From the NCBI RefSeq assembly GCF_001618175.1, contig NZ_LPXN01000108.1, positions 1 to 37,796 of the forward strand: a stretch of 37,796 bases of DNA, read 5' to 3'. Numbering within the stretch: position 1 is the stretch's first letter; each line of letters starts with the position of its first letter. Of this stretch, positions 31,207 through 37,796 are shown piece by piece. The position numbers and the translations under genes were made by a program. Origin of the DNA: Oceanibaculum pacificum (GTDB lineage Bacteria; Pseudomonadota; Alphaproteobacteria; Oceanibaculales; Oceanibaculaceae). The notes beneath the pieces were generated by a model that was not told the DNA's origin, made no database searches, and was given only the letters and a program-made list of their open reading frames with translations.

Positions 31207-32841
31207 ATGCCGAACGCCGCCCAATCGCTGGTCTCCATTCTCCACCGCAACGGGATCGACCGCGTGTTCTGCGTGCCGGGCGAAAGCTATCTCGGCATCA
31301 TGGACGCGCTGCTGGAATCGCCCATCGACGTGGTGACCGCGCGGCACGAGGCCAGCGCGGGCTTCATGGCCATCGCCGATGCCCGCCTCACCGGCCGGCC
31401 CGGCGTCTATGCCGTCAGCCGCGGGCCGGGGGCGACCAACGCCTCCATCGCCATCCACACCGCCGAGCAGGACGCCGTGCCGCTGATCCTGATCATCGGC
31501 CAGATCGAGAAGAAGGATCTGCGGCGCGAGGCGTTCCAGGAGATCGATTACGGCCGCATGTTCGGCGGCATCGCCAAATGGGTCGCCGAGGCCATCGATG
31601 CGACGCAGATTCCCGAGCTGACGGCCAAGGCGGTGCGCATCGCCACCAGCGGCACGCCCGGCCCGGTCGTGCTGGTGATCCCGGAGGATCTGCAATTCCC
31701 CGAGGCGCCGATGCCGACCGAAGTGGTGCAGCAGCGCCGCCCCGCCATCCCCGCCCCGGCCGACATCGCCGATGTGCGCGCCCTACTGGAGCAGGCGAAG
31801 CGGCCGCTGATCATAGCCGGCGGCGGGCTAGATGTGCCGGGCGGGCGCGAGGCGCTGCTGGGCTTCGCGGAGGCCTGGAACATCCCGGTCGCGGTCAGCT
31901 TCCGCCGGCAGGATCTGTTCCCCAACGCCCACCGGCTCTATGCCGGCGATCTCGGCCTGGCCAATCCGAAAAAGCAGATCGACGCCTTCCAGGAGGCCGA
32001 CCTGATCCTGGCGCTGGGCACCCGCCTGGGCGACATCACGACGCAGAATTACAGCTTCCCGGACTATCCCAAGCCGCGCCAGAAGCTGGTGCATTGCCAT
32101 GACGACACCCGCATCATCGGCCAGCATTTCATCGCCGAGGTCGGCATCGCGGCCGCGCCCACCGCGCTGATCGCGGCGCTGGACAATGCCAAGCCGGCCA
32201 GCGAAGCCGCCTGGACCGAGCGGCTGCGCGGCCTCTATGCCGACTATGCCGCCTGGAAGCCGAAGCAGGCCGCCGACGGCGTGGTGTTCGGCAATGTGGT
32301 CGACGCGCTGAACGGCATCCTGGCCGAGGACGGCATCATCGTCGCCGATGCCGGCACCTTCGCCAGCCATGTCTATCGCCATGTGCCGTTCCACTACCCG
32401 CAGCGCCTGCTGGCGCCGATTGCCGGCGCGATGGGCTATGGCATGCCTGCGGCCGTGGCCGCCTCGCTGCGCCATCCGGACCGGCAGGTGATCTGTCTGG
32501 TTGGCGATGGCGGCTTCCTGATGACCGGCTCGGAGCTGATCACCGCCATCGCGGGCAAGCTGCCGGTGCTGGTGATCGTCTCGAACAACAATAGCTACGC
32601 CTCGATTCGCATCCATCAGGAGAAGCATTATCCCGGCCGGGTGGTGGCGACCGACCTGGTGAATCCGGATTTCATCGCCTTGGCCAAGGCCTATGGCGCA
32701 TCGACCTTCAAGATCGAGCGCGACGCCGACATCGCCCCGGTGTTGCGCCAGGCGCTGGACACGCCCGGCCCGCGCTTCATCGAGGTTCAGGCCAGCCTGG
32801 AGGTCTATCTGCCGGCCGTGAAGGCCAGCGCCGCCGACTAA
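31207..32841 (+). CDS. ThDP-dependent enzyme of the acetolactate synthase superfamily
   Basis: 544-aa thiamine diphosphate enzyme (decarboxylase or carboligase). The catalytic Glu48 lies in TARHEASAGFMA. The ThDP/Mg motif begins with GDG at 433-435 and ends with NN at 460-461, the canonical spacing. The fold has the three domains of the family (PYR about 1-165, central 185-330, PP 360-530). FAD-binding elements of true acetolactate synthase are not obvious, so it could be a non-ALS decarboxylase. A weak AGGA lies 10 bases before the ATG. Neighbours (ACT-like gene, aspartate dehydrogenase, TctCBA) suggest metabolism of an imported 2-oxo or amino acid. The substrate is unknown. Its stop overlaps the convergent MliC-like gene by 4 bp. 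Confidence 0.88.
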   Translation: MPNAAQSLVSILHRNGIDRVFCVPGESYLGIMDALLESPIDVVTARHEASAGFMAIADARLTGRPGVYAVSRGPGATNASIAIHTAEQDAVPLILIIGQIEKKDLRREAFQEIDYGRMFGGIAKWVAEAIDATQIPELTAKAVRIATSGTPGPVVLVIPEDLQFPEAPMPTEVVQQRRPAIPAPADIADVRALLEQAKRPLIIAGGGLDVPGGREALLGFAEAWNIPVAVSFRRQDLFPNAHRLYAGDLGLANPKKQIDAFQEADLILALGTRLGDITTQNYSFPDYPKPRQKLVHCHDDTRIIGQHFIAEVGIAAAPTALIAALDNAKPASEAAWTERLRGLYADYAAWKPKQAADGVVFGNVVDALNGILAEDGIIVADAGTFASHVYRHVPFHYPQRLLAPIAGAMGYGMPAAVAASLRHPDRQVICLVGDGGFLMTGSELITAIAGKLPVLVIVSNNNSYASIRIHQEKHYPGRVVATDLVNPDFIALAKAYGASTFKIERDADIAPVLRQALDTPGPRFIEVQASLEVYLPAVKASAAD

Positions 32842-33149
32842 GGCCAGTTCTGCGCCACGCAATCGGCCGCGAGCACGCTTTCCGGCTCCAACCGCGACAG
32901 CGTGCCCTCGCGCCCCTTGGTCCACCATTGATGGCCGCCGCCGACATAGCGCGCGCCACTGACGGAGCGCGCCGTCTGCATCGCATAGCTCTGGCCGGCG
33001 AAGGCAATGCGCGCCGCTTCGCCGTCATAAAAGGCGGAAACCTCCTGCCCATCAGCGCAGCGATACCATACGGCCGGCGTGGGCGGATCGTTGGCACAAC
33101 CGACCAGCAACCCGACGAAAACAGCGAAAACAAAATAAATTTTTTGCAT
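32838..33149 (-). CDS. MliC-like lysozyme inhibitor lipoprotein
   Basis: 103-aa putative lipoprotein. The signal peptide ends in LLVGC with Cys18 as the lipid site. The mature part WYRCADGQEVSAFYDGEAARIAFAGQSYAMQTARSVSGARYVGGGHQWWTKGREGTL has the MliC (C-type lysozyme inhibitor) layout: a YxCxDG start, a SGARY block and WWTKG. A second Cys (near residue 98, AADC) could pair with the one in YRC. The 3' end overlaps the convergent ThDP gene by 4 bp. MliC proteins protect cell-wall peptidoglycan from host lysozyme. Confidence 0.75.
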   Translation of the reverse strand: MQKIYFVFAVFVGLLVGCANDPPTPAVWYRCADGQEVSAFYDGEAARIAFAGQSYAMQTARSVSGARYVGGGHQWWTKGREGTLSRLEPESVLAADCVAQNWP

Positions 33150-33280
33150 CCCACACCCTTAAATTTAAGCTTTGAACGAATCTACGCTTGTAGCCAAACG
33201 ACTGAAAACTTTGCCTAAAACTAAATGGAAATTATGCATATATAGGAAATATCCATATTTTTCAGACCCCTAGTTACCAC

Positions 33281-33312
33281 TGGTTAAGAAGTTAGAGAGG
33301 GTTTGTTAACCA
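33281..33312. promoter_or_regulatory. Inverted CtrA-like half-sites upstream of the Cache/MCP genes
   Basis: TGGTTAA (33281-33287) and TTAACCA (33306-33312) are inverted 7-base arms; the second continues as TTAACCAT, the CtrA half-site. The surrounding 33150-33350 region is AT-rich and holds the likely promoter, but no clear -35/-10 pair was chosen. Confidence 0.35.
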
Positions 33313-33356
33313 TTCTCTTGCATGGTCCGGGTTGAGACCAATGCCGGAGGATGGTT

Positions 33357-33959
33357 ATGCGCACGCTTCTCTCATTGATTTTACTCAGCCTGCTTCTCGT
33401 TCAAGGACCGCGCCCGGTGGCCGCGCAGGCGCCTGCCGAAATAACGCCCGAACTGATCGAAATGATGCGCGACATCGCCGCACATCCGGTGGTGCTGATA
33501 TCGGTGCGGGCGCAGAACGAGCGCCACAAGGACATCCCGCAGGCACAGATCGACGCGCTGGACAAGCAATGGGTCGAGCAGCGCAAATCCGACAATCAGC
33601 CGCTGATCGCGCAGATCATGGGCGCGCCGCTTTCCTCCTACCTGATCCGCAAGATGGCGGAATCGCGCGGCCTGTTCATCGAGATGTTCGTCATGGACAA
33701 TAAGGGGCTGAATGTCGGCCAGAGCAGCATCACCGGCGATTTCTGGCAGGGCGACGAGGGCAAGTACCAGAAGACCTTCCTGGTCGGCCCGGACGCTGTG
33801 TTCATCGACGAGATCACCGTCGACAAGAAAACCGGCATGCAATCCCAGCAAGTCAATTTCACCCTGATCGATCCCGATACCAAACAGCCGATCGGCGCCA
33901 TGACGGTCGAGGTCGATCTGGGTCAGCTCGCGCTGCGCAAGCAGCTTGCCGCCCGCTGA
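33357..33959 (+). CDS. Secreted Cache/PDC-like sensor protein
   Basis: 200-aa exported protein with a signal peptide (about 1-23, ending PVAA) and no later transmembrane helix. Segments [66 protein letters not shown] and GAMTVEVDL fit the single Cache (PDC-like) fold that usually forms the periplasmic sensor of chemoreceptors. Here it is a free-standing protein. The start at 33357 is chosen over 33351 because GGAGG (33346-33350) lies 6 bases upstream of it and abuts the other. The chemoreceptor gene begins 16 bases after its stop. It probably binds a small ligand and signals through that receptor; this is inferred. Confidence 0.65.
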   Translation: MRTLLSLILLSLLLVQGPRPVAAQAPAEITPELIEMMRDIAAHPVVLISVRAQNERHKDIPQAQIDALDKQWVEQRKSDNQPLIAQIMGAPLSSYLIRKMAESRGLFIEMFVMDNKGLNVGQSSITGDFWQGDEGKYQKTFLVGPDAVFIDEITVDKKTGMQSQQVNFTLIDPDTKQPIGAMTVEVDLGQLALRKQLAAR

Positions 33960-33975
33960 GCGACGGAGAATGCAC

Positions 33976-35661
33976 ATGAACGCTTTCAGCAATCTGCGGA
34001 TTTCCGGCAAGCTGTCGGTCGCCTTCGCCGCCATCATCGTGATCATGCTGGCGGTCAGCGGTGTTACCGTGTGGCAGGTGTTCTTCATTGAGGACGCCAA
34101 CCGCCAGACCGCCCATACCTATGAAGTTCTCGACACCGCCAACGAGCTGCAGGAAGCGATCCTGGACCAGGAAAGCAGCGTGCGCGGCTATCTGATCAGC
34201 GGCGATCCGGCCTACCTCGCCCCCTACCGAACCAGCGAACAGCGCTATGAAGAGAAGCTGGCCCGGCTGCGCGAGCTTATCGCCGGCGACCCGGCGCACA
34301 CTGCCCGACTGAATACGATGGAGCAAATCTATCGCGAATGGCGGCAAACGGTGATCAGCCGCGAAATCAAGCTGATGCAGCATATGGACACGGTGGAGGA
34401 AGCGCGCGCGCTGGCCGCCAGCGGCATCGGCAAGCAATACACCACGCGCCTGCGCGAGCTGGACCATCAGTTCCAGCAGGTCGAACTGACCGTTCTGGCC
34501 GACCGCCAGGCCAACCAGGCCGCCGCCTTTCGCACCACCTACATGGTCAGCGCCGCCGGCACCGTGCTGGCGCTCATCGTCGCCATCCTGCTCGCCATGC
34601 TACTGACGCGCAGCATCGCCTCGCCGATCGGCGCGATGACCCAGGCGATGACGCGGCTCGCCTCGGGCGACAAGAGCGTCGCCATACCCGCGGTCGGCCG
34701 GCGCGACGAGGTCGGCTCCATGGCGGAATCAGTTCAGGTCTTCAAGGACAATATGATCCGCAACGAGGAACTCGCCGCCGCCGCCGCCAGGCAGCAGCAG
34801 GAGCGCAACGCCCGCGCCGCCCGGGTGGAGGAGCTGACCGATCGGTTCCGCAACGCCGTGCAGACATTGTTGCAGACCGTCTCGCACTCGGCCTCGGACA
34901 TGCAGGCGACCGCGCACTCCATGTCGGAGACTGCCAGCCGCACCACCGAGCGCGCGACCGCCGTGGCCGCCGCCGCCGAGGAAGCGTCGCAGAATGTGAA
35001 CGCCGTCTCCGCCGCCGCCGAGGAACTGGCGCAATCGATCGCCGAGATCAGCCGCCAGGTGCTGCAATCGAGCGAGTTGGCGGCGACCGCCAGCCGCGAG
35101 GCGGAGGAGACCAACCAGGTCGTCAGCGAGCTGGCGGAAGCCGCCACGCGCATCGGCGAGGTTGTCAGCCTGATCAACGACATTGCCGAACAGACCAACC
35201 TGCTGGCGCTGAACGCCACCATCGAGGCGGCCCGCGCCGGCGATGCCGGCAAGGGCTTCGCCGTCGTGGCGTCGGAGGTGAAGAATCTGGCCAACCAGAC
35301 CGCGAAGGCGACCGAGGATATCGCCGGCCAGATCGGCGCGATCCAGACCACCACCGGCTCCGCCGTCGAGGCGATCCGCCGCATCGCCGGCCGCATCACC
35401 GACATTAACGGCATCGCCGCCATGGTCGCCGCCGCGGTCGAGGAGCAGCAGGCGGCCACGGCGGAGATCGCCCGCAATGTCGAGCAGGCCGCCGCCGGCG
35501 CCAACGAGGTCTCCGCCAATATCGGCGAGGTCAGTTCGGCGGCGCAGATGACCGGCAACTCGGCCGGCATGGTGCTCACCTCCTCCACCGATCTCGGCCA
35601 TAAGGCCGATGCGTTGAAAGACCAGATCGAGACTTTCCTCACCGATGTGAAAGCAGCCTAA
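33976..35661 (+). CDS. Methyl-accepting chemotaxis protein
   Basis: 561-aa inner-membrane chemoreceptor. TM1 is about 13-35. The periplasmic helical sensor resembles CHASE3 ([32 protein letters not shown], about 53-84). TM2 is about 190-212, followed by HAMP (about 213-265) and a long signalling coiled coil whose tip [35 protein letters not shown] (about 405-440) binds CheA/CheW. No C-terminal CheR-tethering pentapeptide is present. The ATG at 33976 has GGAGA 6 bases upstream; 33970 is an alternative. Co-transcription with the free Cache-like protein suggests a two-part sensor. CheA, CheW, CheR and CheB are not in the window. Confidence 0.95.
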   Translation: MNAFSNLRISGKLSVAFAAIIVIMLAVSGVTVWQVFFIEDANRQTAHTYEVLDTANELQEAILDQESSVRGYLISGDPAYLAPYRTSEQRYEEKLARLRELIAGDPAHTARLNTMEQIYREWRQTVISREIKLMQHMDTVEEARALAASGIGKQYTTRLRELDHQFQQVELTVLADRQANQAAAFRTTYMVSAAGTVLALIVAILLAMLLTRSIASPIGAMTQAMTRLASGDKSVAIPAVGRRDEVGSMAESVQVFKDNMIRNEELAAAAARQQQERNARAARVEELTDRFRNAVQTLLQTVSHSASDMQATAHSMSETASRTTERATAVAAAAEEASQNVNAVSAAAEELAQSIAEISRQVLQSSELAATASREAEETNQVVSELAEAATRIGEVVSLINDIAEQTNLLALNATIEAARAGDAGKGFAVVASEVKNLANQTAKATEDIAGQIGAIQTTTGSAVEAIRRIAGRITDINGIAAMVAAAVEEQQAATAEIARNVEQAAAGANEVSANIGEVSSAAQMTGNSAGMVLTSSTDLGHKADALKDQIETFLTDVKAA

Positions 35662-35687
35662 CTAACAGACATTTCAATCATCTAGAT

Positions 35688-35717
35688 GAAGGCTCGGCGC
35701 GCAATCGCCGAGCCTTC
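35688..35717 (+). terminator. Terminator after the chemoreceptor gene
   Basis: A perfect 12-bp stem GAAGGCTCGGCG (35688-35699) pairs with 35706-35717 over a 6-base loop. No strong T-run follows (CGCTTGTCC). It argues against starting the next gene at the ATG at 35686. Confidence 0.6.
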
Positions 35718-35790
35718 CGCTTGTCCTCACCGCGCCGGCGGGGCTACATTCGCCAAGGAAACGGACATTTGCACGCGGGCGAAAGGGCAA

Positions 35791-36330
35791 GTGGTGGCTG
35801 ATGCAACCTCGACACCGCCATCAGAGATATTGCTGGCCGTCTGGAGACGACAGCGCCAGATCAAGGGCCGGCTGCCGGACCGGCAGGACATCGACCCGCT
35901 GGATCTCGGAAAGCAGGTGCTTCCGCGCATCGCCATTGTCGAGCTGGTGCCGGGCGGCCGCCTGCGCTTCCGCCTCTGCGGCTCGGAGCTGGCGCGCTTC
36001 GCCGGGCTGGATCTTACCGGCTGCTTTGTCGACGAGCTGAATCCCAACAAGGACTACGCCGACTATATCACCGACCTGTACATGCTGGCCCGGCGGACCC
36101 GGCTGCCAGTGCTCTCTAGCTGCCAGTTTCGCGGCAGCCACGATCTGGCGCAGGGCACGACGACGCGGCTGATCTGCCCGCTCGCCTATGATGGCGAGAA
36201 TGTCGACCATTTCTTCACAGTGCAGAGCTTCGGCCAGACCAGCGGCATCCCCGGCACGGTCACCATGACCTATGCCGAGGGCTTCCAGCCTGGCCTGACC
36301 CGCGTGATCGAAGACGGCGAGGCGCTTTAG
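35791..36330 (+). CDS. PAS domain protein (PAS_5 type)
   Basis: 179-aa protein. Residues about 13-140 match the PAS_5 pattern of alphaproteobacteria: ILLAVWRRQRQIKGRLPDRQDIDPLDLGKQVLPRIAIVELVPGGRLRFRLCGSELARFAGLDLTGCFVDELNP. No output domain is present, so it is a lone sensory module of unknown partner. The GTG at 35791 follows AAAGGG; an upstream ATG at 35686 is rejected because it lies in the terminator hairpin. The stop (36328-36330) overlaps that of the convergent aminotransferase gene. Confidence 0.75.
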   Translation: MVADATSTPPSEILLAVWRRQRQIKGRLPDRQDIDPLDLGKQVLPRIAIVELVPGGRLRFRLCGSELARFAGLDLTGCFVDELNPNKDYADYITDLYMLARRTRLPVLSSCQFRGSHDLAQGTTTRLICPLAYDGENVDHFFTVQSFGQTSGIPGTVTMTYAEGFQPGLTRVIEDGEAL

Positions 36331-37565
36331 GCCACCCGGCTGATCGGGCCGGCCACCGGCGCCGCCACGGCGGCGGCCTTCTTGCGCGCCTCGGCCAGAC
36401 TGCGGATCGCCGCGTCGATGCCGCCGCGCTGGTAGGGAATATCCAGATAGGCCAGCGTGGTCTCGACCGCCGACAGGGTGCCCAGGATCATCGGCTCGTT
36501 CAGATCACCCATATGGCCGATGCGGAACGCCTTGCCCTGCAGCTTGCCCAGCCCGCCGCCCAACGCGGTCTGGAACACGTCGCGCGCGGTTTCGCGCAGC
36601 AGCACGGCATCGACGCCCTCGGCGGTGAGGATGGTGGTGACGCCGTTCGAGCGTTCGGCCGGGTTGATCGCGTTGAAGGACAGCGCCCCCGCCTCGGTCC
36701 ACACCGACACGCAGTCGCGCACGGCATCGGCCAGCATCTGATGGCGGCGGAAGATATTCTCCAGCCCCTCCTCGAAGATCATGTCGAGCGCTTCGCGCAT
36801 TGCGAACATGTGATGCTCGGGCGCGGTGCCGCAGAATTTGCGGTAGCCCTCGGATTGCAGACGCGCGCCCCAATCCCAGTAGCGGCGCGGCGCGGTCGCA
36901 GTGCGATGCGCCTCCACGGCGCGCGGGCCGGCGGCGACGACGCCCAGGCCCGGCGGCACCATCAAGCCCTTCTGCGAAGCGGAGACGGCGACGTCCACGC
37001 CCCATTCATCCATGCGGAAATCGACCGTGCCCAGCGAGGCGATGGTATCGACCATCAGCAGCGCCGGATGGCCCACGCTGTCGATCGCCTTGCGCACCGC
37101 CTGCACGTCGGCGGTGATGCCGACGGCGGTGTCGGTATGAACCAGCAGGACGGCCTTGATCTCCTGCGCCTTGTCGGCGGCCAGCGCCTCGGCCACCTTG
37201 GCCGGGTCCATGGCGCGGCGCCAATCGTTCGGAATTTCCTGCACCGACGCGCCGAAGGCGGTCGCCACGTCGCGCCAGCCGCCGGAGAAATTGCCGGTTT
37301 CCGGCACCAGCAGCTTGTCGCCCGCGCTCAGCACATTCGCCAGCGCGGCTTCCCAGGCGCCGTGACCGTTGGTGATATAGACGAAAATCTCGCCATTCTT
37401 CGTCTGGAACACCTTCTTCAGATCGTCGAAGCAGCTATTCACCAGTTCGAGGAAATCCGGATCGTTCAGATCGACCGCCGGACGATGCATGGCGTTGAGC
37501 ACACGGTCGGGCACATTGGTCGGTCCGGGCGTGCTGAGGAAGCCCCGGCCTCTTTTCACCTGCAT
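36327..37565 (-). CDS. Class V aminotransferase (alanine/serine-glyoxylate aminotransferase family)
   Basis: 412-aa PLP enzyme. Start GRGFLSTPGPTNVPDRVLNAM, then YITNGHGAWEAAL (cofactor phosphate region), the Asp pair region LLMVDTIASLGTVDFRMDEWGVD, and Lys199 in SASQKGLMVPPGLG as the PLP Schiff-base lysine. Family members move amino groups between serine, alanine or aspartate and glyoxylate or pyruvate; the exact substrate is uncertain. The ATG at 37565 is preferred over 37568 for spacing to AAGGA. The region to the window edge at 37796 shows no further gene; a TTGACC near 37659 has no matching -10. Confidence 0.88.
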   Translation of the reverse strand: MQVKRGRGFLSTPGPTNVPDRVLNAMHRPAVDLNDPDFLELVNSCFDDLKKVFQTKNGEIFVYITNGHGAWEAALANVLSAGDKLLVPETGNFSGGWRDVATAFGASVQEIPNDWRRAMDPAKVAEALAADKAQEIKAVLLVHTDTAVGITADVQAVRKAIDSVGHPALLMVDTIASLGTVDFRMDEWGVDVAVSASQKGLMVPPGLGVVAAGPRAVEAHRTATAPRRYWDWGARLQSEGYRKFCGTAPEHHMFAMREALDMIFEEGLENIFRRHQMLADAVRDCVSVWTEAGALSFNAINPAERSNGVTTILTAEGVDAVLLRETARDVFQTALGGGLGKLQGKAFRIGHMGDLNEPMILGTLSAVETTLAYLDIPYQRGGIDAAIRSLAEARKKAAAVAAPVAGPISRVA

Positions 37566-37796
37566 CATCGTTCCTTGTCCGGTCTGCTGTCGTGGGCGCG
37601 CCTGCTGCCTCGCAGACGGGGACAAGAGTGGAACATTTTCTAGCCCTGTCCGGTCAAGCACTTTCTCACCTTTTACTGATGAAAAGCAGCCCCGTACCAG
37701 ATGCATGGCGCTGAATCGCCCCGGCAAGGGGAAGAGGGGTGTTGCAGCTTGGCGAGGGAAGCTGGCCGGGACGGCGCCGCCTCCCCTCACCCAGCT

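Noticed and set aside
35686..35790. Upstream extension of the PAS gene to ATG 35686
   Set aside because: This stretch contains the chemoreceptor terminator hairpin and has no PAS sequence.

Overview
This is a GC-rich window from an alphaproteobacterium, most likely Rhodospirillales or a close relative. The evidence is the combination of FliX, FlbT/FlaF, a MotE-type protein, a DUF6468-type flagellar protein, CheZ, and a DksA with a degenerate zinc finger, plus the flagellar gene order. No 16S rRNA or tRNA is present to fix the taxonomy, so this rests on family content. No insertion sequence, prophage or CRISPR array was found.

Layout. (1) 1-2.5 kb: a palindromic repeat at the edge and a xanthine-dehydrogenase-family molybdopterin subunit. 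(2) 2.5-11.6 kb, minus strand: fliL-fliM-DUF6468-motE, then cheY-cheZ-motB-like-motB-large AMIN-like/TPR periplasmic protein. (3) 12.0-15.4 kb, plus: flgF-flgG-flgA-flgH (rod, P-ring chaperone, L-ring). (4) 15.6-16.6 kb, minus: dksA and fliX. (5) 16.9-18.9 kb, plus: flgI-flgJ-flgN. (6) 18.9-26.2 kb, minus: a flaG-like gene, flgK-flgL, and two flagellin genes, each with its own flbT-flaF pair. (7) 26.3-30.6 kb: an aspartate-dehydrogenase-type gene divergent from a tctCBA tripartite tricarboxylate transporter. (8) 30.6-33.1 kb: an ACT-like protein divergent from a ThDP-dependent acetolactate-synthase-like enzyme, then an MliC-like lipoprotein. (9) 33.3-36.3 kb: a periplasmic Cache-like protein, a methyl-accepting chemotaxis protein and a PAS protein. 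(10) 36.3-37.8 kb: a class V aminotransferase.

How it works together. Most of the window builds and controls one flagellar system. Five sigma-54-type -24/-12 elements precede fliL, flgF, flgI, flgK and the first flagellin, and a sixth, weaker one precedes flbT1. FliX, which in Caulobacter couples assembly to the sigma-54 activator FlbD, is encoded in the middle of this set. The cheY-cheZ-stator operon is instead preceded by a perfect CtrA-type box (TTAA-N7-TTAA). The second flagellin has a sigma-70-like promoter and a structured 5' leader, which suggests the two filament proteins are controlled differently.

The most unusual parts are the stator-like module (two tandem MotB-type proteins, only one with the ion-binding Asp, followed by an 1154-residue AMIN-like/TPR protein), the mirrored flagellin/flbT/flaF duplication, a FliM-like CheY-docking peptide at the C-terminus of CheZ, and an uncharacterised metabolic neighbourhood (aspartate dehydrogenase, TctCBA, ACT-like protein, ThDP enzyme).
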